Positions 27,018 through 35,553 of a stretch of DNA of 64,000 nucleotides are shown one piece after another (positions within the stretch are counted from its first letter, which is position 1; every line of letters begins with the position of its first letter). The position numbers and the translations under genes are program-made. A model generated the notes under the pieces. It made no database searches. It saw nothing but the letters and a program-made list of their open reading frames with translations, and was not told the DNA's origin. This DNA is from an uncultured Paracoccaceae bacterium (GTDB lineage: Bacteria > Pseudomonadota > Alphaproteobacteria > Rhodobacterales > Rhodobacteraceae): the NCBI GenBank assembly GCA_905182165.1, contig CAJJAK010000007.1:81680-145679 (forward strand). The letters run 5' to 3'.

Positions 27018-29332
27018 CTAAGTCATTTGGGCCTGTCGCGAGCTCAAATGATGCCAGAAAATCAAGGCCCCAGCAAAAGCGACAGCGGTAAAGTGAACTA
27101 GTTCTGGTCGCATTAGTACGGCAACAGCAGTTGCTAGCCGGATTAAGATCCATACGGAAGAAAGCGGTTTTGCATCATATGCAGCAAGGGCGCTTGCCAG
27201 CAGATATAACGCTAGTACCAGGCGAATGAGTAGCCATATGAGGGCGACTGGCTGGATGCCATTTTCGTACCCAGGTAATGGTGTGTTGGCTACGCTGGAT
27301 GGGTCGATTAAAGCTTGATCAATCAATAGTATTTCAGGATAAAATGCAAAAACAAAGGGAATTGCAAACATCACAATTCCCGAACGCACGGCGCTAAAGC
27401 CAGTAGCCATAGGTTCTGCTTTAGTGATGGTCGAGGCTGCAAAGGCTGCAAGCGCGACTGGCGGCGTAATCGCCGAAGCCACAGCAAAATAGAAGATAAA
27501 CATGTGAGCCGTAAACGTCGCGATGCCAAGACCGATTAGCAGTGGGCCCATTAGCAGAGCCACATTAACATATGCTGGTACTGCTGGCATTCCCATGCCC
27601 AGCAGCACTGCCAGCAGCATGGTGATGGCCAGTGCAAAAAACTGAAAAATCACTGAACCATCACCACTAAGATCGAACGAAAGCAAGAAGCGCAGTACGT
27701 CTATAGCTACAAATTTTGATAGGCCGGTAAAATTGAGGCAAACATCAATTACCGTCACAGCAAGGAACATCAAGTAAAGTGTAGAAATCGTGATGCCGGA
27801 CTCTGCTAATGCGTCAAGTAACATGCGGGGCTGCGCACGAAAATCTTTATCAAGAAACAAAAGTACGGCTACAAATAGTGCAGCCCACCATCCGGTTGCT
27901 CCCGCGTCACCAGCTGCATTCTGGACGATCTGTAATACCCAAGGAAGCGACTTGACCGAACAACGATCGTCAAGGATTAAGGCTTCGGCTCCAAGTAGCC
28001 AGCCCACAGGTCCGCAGCCAACCAGATCTTTTGGTGTCAGCAGAAGTATAAGAATAAGCAAGATCGGTAAAAAGATCTGGCACAGATGCAGAATGTCCTC
28101 GCGGCTGATGTGCATCTCTTCGGTAAGTTCACCAAAAGCCTTGATGCCTTGCTTGCGAGATTGAAAACTGGCACTCAAAAATAGGCAGATGAAATAGGCA
28201 ATTGCCGGTATAGTTGCCGCAATGATAACGTCGCGGTAAGGCACTGCAGTCATCGCTGCGAGAATAAAGGCCGCCACGCCCATGACTGGCGGCATGATTG
28301 ATCCACCCGAAGACGCGGCTGCTTCTACACCTCCAGCAAAGACCTTACTGAAGCCCCGTTTGACCATCATTGGAATGGTCAGTACGCCAGTTGATAACAC
28401 ATTGACGACTGGCCCACCTGTAATCGTTCCAAACATGGCAGAGCTGACAATAGCCGCATGAGCAGGTCCACCGCGCAGATGGCGCGTCCAGCGGAAGGCT
28501 AGTTTAATCATAGTCTTGCCACCAGCAGATTTACCAAAAAGTGCACCAAGAATGATATAGGGAAAAACTACGTTCATAATGACGTGCATGAAACGCCCAA
28601 GAATTCCAGACGCATTGTTTACCAGCGCATCATGTACATTTGGGACGCCGTCAAGAAATGTTCGTGGCTCACCACCTAATTTGGTCATAAAGTATTTGTC
28701 GATGTCGTTAGGTCCATGAAAGTACCAAACAAACACCGTAACGATAGTGTAGAGTGCAATTAAAATAGAGACAGCAACTAGAGGCAATCCCCAAAACCGG
28801 ACCATTGGTATTTGTTGCGAAACAGCATTGAAACGCCTACGATAGCGACAAGCCAAACACCCGTCGTAGCAACGCATTTGGGATCCTCTACTGTGCTTGG
28901 AACTGGCAGCCCCATTGTTTCAGCAAATTCGATCTCAGCTTGCAGAGTCTCGGCCATAATCCGTGCGCGCTCACCAGTAAAAGAATCGATTAGGCAGACG
29001 CTATCGATCTCTACAAGATAAGTGACTGAAATAGCCGCAGCTGATACCACTAGGGCAATATCCATGAAGATGCCCAACCAGGCCCGAGACGATCCACGCC
29101 AGTCGCGCCACATTGAATGCTTGATTGCAACAACAAGCATCATGATGAAAAAAACGATTGGGTAGAACCACTCTGTCGAAAAAGATCTAGTCTTTAAGTC
29201 ATGGATCCCCGTTAAGCCACGCCACAATTCATTCCAACCTGGAATTAAGGGAGTGCTATTCACAACGCCCAAAAACACGAAAATTAAAGCCAGTACATAG
29301 ACGGCCCTATTTGGAAAAAGGGTAGATTCCAA
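27018..29332 (-). pseudogene. TAXI-type TRAP transporter fused permease, copy 2, one frameshift
   Basis: Second fused DctQM permease, strongly similar to copy 1: GGPAHAAIVSSAMFGTITGG, AAASSGGSIMPPVMGVA, LGMGMPAVPAYVNVALLMGP and ASAITPPVALAAFAA all recur with few changes. The N-terminal part (28778-29332) ends in MLFRNK; the remainder continues IPMVRFWGLPLVAVS in another frame. One extra A in the AAA run at about 28807-28813 joins them, giving about 771 residues. Third-position G+C is far higher than in copy 1 and neighbouring genes, and codons such as CTG, GCG and GGC are common, which suggests acquisition from a relative of higher G+C. If the indel is an error the transporter is complete. 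Confidence 0.88.
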
Positions 29333-29387
29333 CTTACTATCTCGCTGACTCAGACATGGTTCACCTGTTTTTGAAAAAAGCTATTAA

Positions 29388-29413
29388 GGATGCCACCAAA
29401 GATGGTGGCATCC
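29388..29413 (-). promoter_or_regulatory. Intercistronic stem-loop between TAXI receptor and permease, operon 2
   Basis: Ten-bp perfect arms (GGATGCCACC and GGTGGCATCC) with a 6-base loop lie between the receptor stop and the permease start. On the coding strand the hairpin is followed 8 bases later by six T, so it may be a partial terminator that lowers permease expression. Position matches the unrelated hairpin of operon 1. Confidence 0.65.
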
Positions 29414-29434
29414 AAGTTTTGAAGTTTGCTGTGC

Positions 29435-30481
29435 TTAGTTTGTTAAAGCACAATCATCTAGACCAAACCCGGCTTCTTTCCAAGCACGTGCGGCGGCAGG
29501 GTGGTACTTGATGGGGTTTGCACCACACATTCCCTGCATTGGGAAGTCGAAACCAACAGTAGTTCCATATGGTGCCTTTGCCATAAGATCACTCAACGTT
29601 GATATGTAAGCAGAAACTAGATTGTGGACCAATTGATCATCCATATCTTTATGCACGACGTTACCACCTATTGTAGCAAAGGCACGGAACGTATCGTCTT
29701 CAGAAACGAATGTCCAATCCTCACCCATCGTTGCCTTGATATCAGCGACTTTTCCTGTCCATGGTGCACTACCTGGTGAGCCCATGTATTTCTGCATAGT
29801 GTCGCCTTCATATACTGCTTTGGGCATGGACCAGCCGGTCATTTTACCCGCAGCAGTTGGGGTTGTAAGTCTTGGGCTTGGGAAAAGCTCTGGAAGAACC
29901 ACTGCGTCCGGTTCACCACTGCTAATAAGTGTAGCGCCCTGCCCCCAGTTGATTTGTAGTCCTTCGTAGTCTTCACCGTCTTTCAGCCCAGTGATAATTT
30001 GGATCATGGCCCGTGCATTACTAAGAGCCCCCCCACGTGGTGGGCCGTTATAAATTTTGCGTCCCTTAAGGTCATCCCAACCTCCAATATTCTTTGCGTC
30101 ATATGCAAAAAGAAAAAAGATGCCTAAGGTGAAGGGATTGATAACTCGCAAGTTGCTTGCAAGCTCGGCCCCTTTTTCCTTACCTAGTGACCCGTATGGA
30201 CCAACGCCTCGGCTCATTAGGAATGGCAGAATGTAAGGTGTGCCAGCAATGTCTGTTTTTCCTTCAGCGACATTCTGGATCGAATTGGTTAGTGTCTGGC
30301 CATCTGCAAGTTGAATATTGGCCACACCTTTCGTGCCTGCAATCTCTGTTAAATGTGCAAGTGATAGGTGTGTTGCGCCACCTGGGCTGGCTGTTTCAGC
30401 CGTTAAGTTTGTCTCTGCAAAGGCACTCGTAGCTATAGTCAGGGTTGCGACTGTGGCTACTATCGATTTCATAAGTTTCAT
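29435..30481 (-). CDS. TAXI family TRAP solute-binding receptor, copy 2
   Basis: Periplasmic receptor of the second TAXI transporter. Signal peptide: MKLMKSIVATVATL to a cleavage after TSAFA. Family blocks parallel receptor 1: TASPGGATHLSLAHL, LTNSIQNVAEGKTD, KIYNGPPRGGALSNAR, GSPGSAPW, and the C-terminal MCGANPIKYHPAAARAWKEAG. ATG 30481 follows AGGGGAA at the right distance. The receptor is much less like receptor 1 than the permeases are like each other, which suggests a different ligand. Base composition is G+C-richer than surrounding genes, as in its permease. A TTAACATGTTAA palindrome lies 129 bases upstream. Confidence 0.9.
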   Translation of the reverse strand: MKLMKSIVATVATLTIATSAFAETNLTAETASPGGATHLSLAHLTEIAGTKGVANIQLADGQTLTNSIQNVAEGKTDIAGTPYILPFLMSRGVGPYGSLGKEKGAELASNLRVINPFTLGIFFLFAYDAKNIGGWDDLKGRKIYNGPPRGGALSNARAMIQIITGLKDGEDYEGLQINWGQGATLISSGEPDAVVLPELFPSPRLTTPTAAGKMTGWSMPKAVYEGDTMQKYMGSPGSAPWTGKVADIKATMGEDWTFVSEDDTFRAFATIGGNVVHKDMDDQLVHNLVSAYISTLSDLMAKAPYGTTVGFDFPMQGMCGANPIKYHPAAARAWKEAGFGLDDCALTN

Positions 30482-30609
30482 TTTATTCCCCTATTAAATT
30501 AATATTTGTACTTAAATTTAATTATTTTACGTAGCGTATTTAGAACGGTTACAAATTGTAGATTAAGAGTCAATTGTTTTAAAATCAGAATTATGAGTTT
30601 AATATTTTG

Positions 30610-30621
30610 TTAACATGTTAA
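30610..30621. promoter_or_regulatory. Palindromic operator candidate upstream of TAXI operon 2
   Basis: Perfect 12-bp palindrome TTAACATGTTAA, identical to the one at 11991-12002 and at nearly the same distance from the receptor start (129 against 141 bases). It stands in an AT-rich, otherwise non-coding stretch, although the downstream operon is G+C-richer. Confidence 0.55.
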
Positions 30622-30685
30622 TTAATAATGAAAACCCTTAGAACATGTTTTTTATTATGTAAACTAGATTTTTTTGCTCTTTTAT

Positions 30686-31312
30686 TTACTTCGTAAATGC
30701 TTTCATATGGAAGGCGGATTGCTCTGGGAGCCTTGCAAAGTTTTTACTAATTGGACAAATGCGTCTAGCTGCACATCCTTTGCTGATACATTGTTTAGTA
30801 TCAGCAGTCTTTATATGTACAAATAACCAAAGAATCAGAGATGTGTTTGGTGGAAGAATTAGCACTGGTAATCCAGGTGACCCAGGATATATGACTGACG
30901 CTCAGTTAACACTTTTAAAATCAAATGATAAAGCACCACGATATGAAACAAATAATCCAGCTTCATCATGTACTAATAAGCTAATTGGTGACTCGTGTGC
31001 CCTCTGTGTACGTAATGCCCATTGGTAAAATGGTTTAAAAGGGGGTCCCCCAAATGGAAAGATTGATTGTGCTTTAAGTTTGGTTGCAATATTATTAATA
31101 GTTCTTTTTGACCAACTTTCTACAGCATTATTTAGATTATTTGTATATTCTGAACTGGTCTTAAATACTTCCCAGAACTTTGGTTCATCGGGCCCTAATA
31201 AAATCAGGGTTTTGCTATTTAATGGTGCACCATCGTTCAACTGGGGATGGAATCCACCCAATATTCTTAAATTTTCTTTTTTTATGACAGACTCAATCTC
31301 AGTGTAATTCAT
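30686..31312 (-). pseudogene. QueG-like 4Fe-4S ferredoxin domain protein, decayed
   Basis: The open part (30902-31312) begins MNYTEIESVIKKENLRILGGFHP and carries LILLGPDEPKFWEVF, PFGGPPFKPFYQWALR and VSYRGALSFDF, a non-catalytic relative of epoxyqueuosine reductase that normally ends in a two-cluster ferredoxin domain. After SFDF the frame stops. Further down the same strand, in another frame, QCISKGCAARRICPIS and LPEQSAFHMKAF are the expected ends of that domain, closing at 30686-30688. The first cluster motif (CxxCxxxCP) expected between them cannot be found in any frame, although about 36 codons remain there. This looks like real loss rather than a single read error. The opposite-strand frame at 30759-31028 is a shadow. 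Confidence 0.6.
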
Positions 31313-31466
31313 TTAATTTTAACTTTTATAGATTAACGTGCATATTTTAGTAAATATTTTTAGATGATTTGACAATTACCTTTTTTATTAAAACTCTTTT
31401 GGGATATTGTTAAATTAGTCTGGATTGTGCAACTCTTTTTTTTCTATATAGAAATGGAAAATATTG

Positions 31467-31799
31467 ATGAAATATATTATTATTAAGGTAATTTTATTGG
31501 TTTTACTGTCTTTAAAACCTTCAAATTCCGAAGATATTAAGAATGACATGAGTTCAAATAATTCAGTAAATTTTTTGATACCTTTGGTCCCTGCAGATAA
31601 ACAAATGCATTTTGTCGTTGGTGCCGGATTATCTAGAATAATTGCTGCTTCTACCGGTTCAGTATTTATTGGTTTTGCTATCGCGACAACTATTGGTGGG
31701 ATGAAAGAATTGGTTGATCAGAGAACTAATGGTACATCAGATATTAACGATTTTTTTGCTACAGCGTTTGGTGCATTATTCGTGATACCTTTTATTTGA
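31467..31799 (+). CDS. YfiM/DUF2279-like small membrane protein
   Basis: A 110-residue protein with an N-terminal signal or anchor helix (IIIKVILLVLLSLKPSNS) and a downstream pattern PADKQMHFVVGAGLSR, GFAIATTIGGMKELVDQRTNG and DINDFFATAFGALF. The spacing of D-K-x-x-H, K-E-x-x-D and D-x-x-x-x-x-x-G matches small periplasmic or membrane proteins of the YfiM type, whose function is unknown. The frame opens TTG ATG; ATG 31467 is preferred. It converges with the NCS2 permease gene, sharing the terminator at 31885-31917. Confidence 0.55.
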   Translation: MKYIIIKVILLVLLSLKPSNSEDIKNDMSSNNSVNFLIPLVPADKQMHFVVGAGLSRIIAASTGSVFIGFAIATTIGGMKELVDQRTNGTSDINDFFATAFGALFVIPFI

Positions 31800-31884
31800 A
31801 GTATTTCAATTTCTTTATCAATTGGTTTTGCTTTTAAGGAAAGGAAAATCTTTCTCCAAGTTCACGTTAAATGTTTGAAAATAA

Positions 31885-31917
31885 AATGGAGGCTACAACT
31901 CAATTGCAGCCTCCATT
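31885..31917. terminator. Bidirectional terminator between the YfiM-like gene and NCS2 permease
   Basis: Ten-bp perfect arms (AATGGAGGCT and AGCCTCCATT) with an inner CAA/TTG pair and small loop, placed 7 bases beyond the permease stop on the minus strand and 85 bases beyond the plus-strand gene. T-rich sequence follows on both strands, better on the minus strand (TTTATTTTC). Confidence 0.75.
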
Positions 31918-31924
31918 ATTTTAA

Positions 31925-33238
31925 TTAATCTTCTTGTGGTAATATCTGGTTTAATACAATTGCTATTAAAGCAGTTGGTAATAATCCAGAGACCGCCATT
32001 GTTTTGATTACGCCAGGCAAATATTGAACTGCAGATTGCTCTAAGTTTAATCCTAAACCTACAGCAAGTGAAACAGCAATTATCATCATATTCCTTCGGT
32101 TCATTTTCACTTCGCTTAACATGTTCATACCTGCCGCGACCACCATTCCAAACATCACAATTACGCCACCTCCTAATACTGGCATAGGCATAGAGGCTAT
32201 AAGGGCGCCAATTTTAGGAATAAGACCACATACAATCATTATAATTCCAGCGATGGTAACGACGTGCTTGCTCATTATGCCAGTCATACCGATGATACCA
32301 ACATTTTGACTGAAAGAAGTATTCGGTAAACCACCAAAGATTGCAGCTATTGCAGTGCCAAGTCCATCTGCATAAGTTGCTCCAGCAATTTCTTCATCAG
32401 TTGCATCTCGGCCAGCTAAAAAGTTTGTTGTTCCTGATGTATCACCAACTGTTTCTATTGCTGACACGATACAAATTAGTGTTACAGCGATTACCGCGCC
32501 TAAACTAAATTCAAATCCGTAAGGCATAAAATTTGGGATAGCTATTATTTCTGCTTTGGTTACTCCGCCTAAATTGACCATTCCAAATATCCAGGCCAAT
32601 ACATATCCTGCAATGAGACCAATTAATAGCGCAGCTGAAGAGACAAGTCCTTTGCCCCAGAATTTTAAAATGAAAGAGACCACTATTACGCTACCAGCAA
32701 CTGTCCAATGCATTAATGAACCATAGCTTGCTGCTTCCATTTGGAATTTTGCAGCTCCGCCGGCTGCATACTTAATAGCTACAGGTATAAGATACAGGCC
32801 AATAGTTAGTATTACTAACCCACTTACTAAAGGTGGAAATAAAAACCTTATTCGCCCAATAATTGTACCTAAAAAAAAGTGGATTATCCCTCCAATTAAA
32901 CAAGCTGTTAGGGCCACTCCCAAGCCTTGTGTTTTTGCTATGACAAATAATACTGAGACAAAAGCAAAACTGGTTCCTTGCATAATAGGTAGTCTAGATC
33001 CAATTGGGCCAAACCCTATCGTTTGAAAAAGGGTTGCAATACCAGCAAAAAGCATTGCCATTTGTATTAGATAAATTTGTTCGGTTCCACCAAAAGCTAA
33101 GCCAGCCGCACCTGCTATTATTATAGCTGGTGTTACATTGGAGGCGAACATTGCTAAAACATGTTGTACGCCTAGTGGGATGGCTTGGCTCATTGGTGGT
33201 GTGACAGATGCATCACTGTAGTTTTCTGAAATCGACAT
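31925..33238 (-). CDS. Uracil-xanthine permease family (NCS2) transporter
   Basis: Inner-membrane nucleobase:cation symporter of 437 residues with the usual 14 segments. Hallmarks: GVQHVLAMFASNVTPAIIIAGAAGL at the start, GSRLPIMQGTSFAFV, and the substrate-binding region SAIETVGDTSGTTNF near residue 260 (xanthine-permease type with E and the Q/N residues in GGLPNTSFSQNVG near 303). The Asn/Gln pattern favours xanthine or uric acid over uracil, as inference. The frame extends to 33250, but the ATG at 33238 stands directly behind GGAGGACCAA and is chosen. A perfect 22-bp palindrome sits 46-67 bases upstream. It is the only gene in its unit. Confidence 0.9.
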   Translation of the reverse strand: MSISENYSDASVTPPMSQAIPLGVQHVLAMFASNVTPAIIIAGAAGLAFGGTEQIYLIQMAMLFAGIATLFQTIGFGPIGSRLPIMQGTSFAFVSVLFVIAKTQGLGVALTACLIGGIIHFFLGTIIGRIRFLFPPLVSGLVILTIGLYLIPVAIKYAAGGAAKFQMEAASYGSLMHWTVAGSVIVVSFILKFWGKGLVSSAALLIGLIAGYVLAWIFGMVNLGGVTKAEIIAIPNFMPYGFEFSLGAVIAVTLICIVSAIETVGDTSGTTNFLAGRDATDEEIAGATYADGLGTAIAAIFGGLPNTSFSQNVGIIGMTGIMSKHVVTIAGIIMIVCGLIPKIGALIASMPMPVLGGGVIVMFGMVVAAGMNMLSEVKMNRRNMMIIAVSLAVGLGLNLEQSAVQYLPGVIKTMAVSGLLPTALIAIVLNQILPQED

Positions 33239-33283
33239 TTGGTCCTCCATCAGTTGTCGTTAATTAAAACTGTTTTTTAATCT

Positions 33284-33305
33284 TTTAGATTCAGCTGAAT
33301 CTAAA
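33284..33305. promoter_or_regulatory. Perfect 22-bp palindrome upstream of the NCS2 permease
   Basis: Arms TTTAGATTCAG and CTGAATCTAAA abut with no loop. It lies 46-67 bases upstream of the permease start, a usual place for an operator overlapping the promoter. The absence of a loop argues against an RNA hairpin. No regulator gene adjoins it. Confidence 0.6.
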
Positions 33306-33460
33306 TTATATGAAGAATCGCTTAAATTTACTTTAAGTTATCATTAAAGTTTTTCAAAATTAAAATTCACATGGCCTAAGGGTAATTAAAAGGTGGGGAT
33401 ATCAATACTAATTTTGAACAGATTTAGTCAAACATATGCATTAATTTACTATAACCTAGT

Positions 33461-33652
33461 TTAAATTTCGTGTAATTGTTGTGCACTTAATATATAAATA
33501 TCCACTGAATCTGCCGTTGCGCTTTTATACAGATTTAAAACTGATGGTAAAATATGGTTTGTGGAACTTAATTCATTATAGTTCGCAACAGTTTTTAATA
33601 AAGATGTCAAATCTGAAACTGGCGCTTTATAACCTATCTTTAAATTCTGCAC
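33461..33652 (-). CDS. Short unassigned frame, possible gene remnant
   Basis: A 63-codon frame in the 478-base gap between the permease and DUF1330 genes. The C-terminal part (HILPSVLNLYKSATADSVDIYILSA) vaguely resembles the last helices of 3-hydroxyisobutyrate dehydrogenase-like proteins (P-x-x-x-x-x-Y-x-x-A), so it may be the tail of a lost dehydrogenase. There is no ribosome site. Outside this frame and the palindrome the gap shows nothing I can interpret. Confidence 0.22.
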   Translation of the reverse strand: MQNLKIGYKAPVSDLTSLLKTVANYNELSSTNHILPSVLNLYKSATADSVDIYILSAQQLHEI

Positions 33653-33716
33653 TCTATGATAAAAAGGTTTTTTTAAACCTTTTCTTGCTTTGTAGATAAA
33701 CGTTAAACTCTAAAAT

Positions 33717-34007
33717 TTATGCAGCTTCTACATACCTAAATTCACGAATTGCTCCGTTATCCAAAGCTGCAAGTGCTTCTTGGTAACCTTCACTGGCATA
33801 AGCTTTTTCTGCAGTATCAAGGCTGTCCCATTCAATAACAACGGTACGCGTTTTTTGACCAGATTCTTTGACAGCAACTGGTATGCCTCTTGCTAAAAAT
33901 TTTGCTCCAGCAGCCTCCATTGCTGGCCCAGCCAAGGCCGCATAATTTGCAAGTTTCGTTTCATCTAGAATGGTTGTGTAAATTACAACCTGATAAACTT
34001 TAGACAT
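33717..34007 (-). CDS. DUF1330 family protein
   Basis: A 96-residue protein with the ferredoxin-like dimeric barrel of DUF1330. Typical features are VYQVVIYTTILDETKLANYAA at the N-terminus, FLARGIPVAV near residue 37, and VVIEWDSLDTAEKAYASEGYQ near 56-76, the family's E-[FW]-x-S-x-x-x-A-x-x-[FY]-x-S pattern. No reaction is known. ATG 34007 follows AAGGAAT at the right spacing. It is 47 bases downstream of the VOC protein on the same strand, so the two may be cotranscribed. Confidence 0.85.
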   Translation of the reverse strand: MSKVYQVVIYTTILDETKLANYAALAGPAMEAAGAKFLARGIPVAVKESGQKTRTVVIEWDSLDTAEKAYASEGYQEALAALDNGAIREFRYVEAA

Positions 34008-34054
34008 TATTTAATTCCTTACCTATTTTACGTTTTAATTTATATTATTTTAAC

Positions 34055-34432
34055 TTATTCACAATAACCACAAATTTTGTTCCCATCAGGGTCACGCGTA
34101 TAAGCATAGTAGGTTTCATCACCGTCAATTCTTGTTCCAGGTTTGCCTTCATCTAAACCACCATTGGCAAGAGCAGTAGCATGGAAATTATCTACATCAC
34201 CTCTAGATTTGACTAACATTGCTATCATTGCACCATTCCCAAAGGAAGCTTCTTCACCGTTAAACGGTTTAGTTAAATAAAACTCTATTTTTTCAGGCGT
34301 TTGTTTTGACCCATATGCTATGTAGTCTGATTCAGTTATGCCTCGTACTAATCCAAGCGATGCAAGAACAGGGTCGTAAAACTTTGCCGAAGCAGTTAAA
34401 TCATTTGTGCCTACCATCACATAGCCAATCAT
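34055..34432 (-). CDS. VOC family protein (glyoxalase/bleomycin-resistance fold)
   Basis: A 125-residue vicinal-oxygen-chelate protein. Two beta-alpha-beta-beta-beta modules are visible, starting IGYVMVGTNDLTASAKFYDPVLASLG and ending YYAYTRDPDGNKICGYCE, where the RDPDGN turn and the following residue form the usual second half of the metal site. MVGTNDL, with Gly-Thr-Asn instead of His, implies that the first ligand is not the classic His, so metal chemistry is uncertain. It lies between the nitronate monooxygenase and DUF1330 genes, same strand, with short gaps; this suggests a small operon of oxidative or detoxifying enzymes. Confidence 0.85.
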   Translation of the reverse strand: MIGYVMVGTNDLTASAKFYDPVLASLGLVRGITESDYIAYGSKQTPEKIEFYLTKPFNGEEASFGNGAMIAMLVKSRGDVDNFHATALANGGLDEGKPGTRIDGDETYYAYTRDPDGNKICGYCE

Positions 34433-34511
34433 AATGTTTTCTCCATTTCTGAATTTTTCTTATTTATGTGATATCGTTGACAGGATATATACACAAGCGA
34501 TGCTTTCTCAA

Positions 34512-35490
34512 TTAAGCTGTGGCTTCGAGCATGTATTTTAGCCTCGATTGTATTATTTCTTCAGCCTCTGCCATAATACGGTCAATTAACTCCTTACATG
34601 ATGGAATATCATGAATCAAACCAGCAACCATTCCACAAGACCAAGCGCCAATATCCATATCACCGTCGAGCATTACTTTGGGATAGACACCTGCTACATC
34701 TTCAAGAATATCTTCAAATTTAATATCTGAACCACGTTCTTTTTCAATGGCAAGCACTCTTTCCACAGCTTTGTTATTTAATACTCTTTCGGTATTTCTC
34801 AATGGTCGCATAATTAAGCGCGTGTCTAATTCTGACGCAGCAACTATTGCATCTTTAACTCTCTGATGAATAGGTGCTTCAGTTGTACACATAAAGCGAG
34901 TTCCCATATTCATTCCATCAGCACCCATGGCAATTGACGCGACCAACGATCTTGCATCAGCTTGTCCACCAGAAGATACAAATGGTATCTCTAATTCGTC
35001 TGCTGCTCTTGGTAAGAGTATCATATTAGGGATATCATCTTCACCTGGATGCCCGCCACATTCAAAACCGTCTACAGACACAGCGTCACAGCCAATCAGC
35101 AGCTTTAATGGCCCCAGCAACACTCGGCACAGCATGAAAAACATTAATTCCAGCATCTTTTAAAATATGAATATATTTGCCTGGATCACCAGCAGATGTC
35201 GTAACAAATTTAATGCCTTGTTCTAAGACCAACTCAATCATGCTTTCATCAGGGGCTGTTACCGTTGGTAGAAAAGTCAAGTTAACTGCAAACGGTTTGT
35301 CTGTCATATCATTGCATCTACTGATTTCGTTAGCTAATTTTTCTGGAGTATCTTGAGTTAAACCTGTTATTGTGCCTAGCCCTCCCGCATTTGATACAGC
35401 TGCTGCTAGTTCAGCAAAACCAACGTAATGCATGCCACCTTGAATTATAGGGTGTTCAATGTTTAGCATTTCAGTAATTTTAGTCTTCAT
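34512..35490 (-). pseudogene. Nitronate monooxygenase (2-nitropropane dioxygenase), frameshifted
   Basis: FMN-dependent TIM-barrel enzyme that oxidises alkyl nitronates or serves as an enoyl reductase-like flavoprotein. The first frame (from 35490) has IEHPIIQGGMHYVGFAELAAAVSNAGGLGTITG and FAVNLTFLPT; the second has CDAVSVDGFECGGHPGEDD, PFVSSGGQADARSLVASIAMGADGMNMGTRF. The break lies near 35097: reading KAA(E)IGCDAVSVDG needs one additional base. The start is moved from 35526 to the ATG at 35490 because it follows AAGGAAAAGAAG. All FMN-phosphate and active-site motifs remain, so it is likely functional if the indel is an error. Restored length is about 326 residues. Confidence 0.85.
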
Positions 35491-35553
35491 CTTCTTTTCC
35501 TTTTTCATGAACTGTGTTTTATTCATTTATATTCTTAGAAATATTTTGTTAAA

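Noticed and set aside
30759..31028. Plus-strand frame containing FGGRISTGNPGDPGY as a gene
   Set aside because: It lies opposite the QueG-like remnant whose ends are clearly recognisable on the minus strand; no ribosome site and no family.
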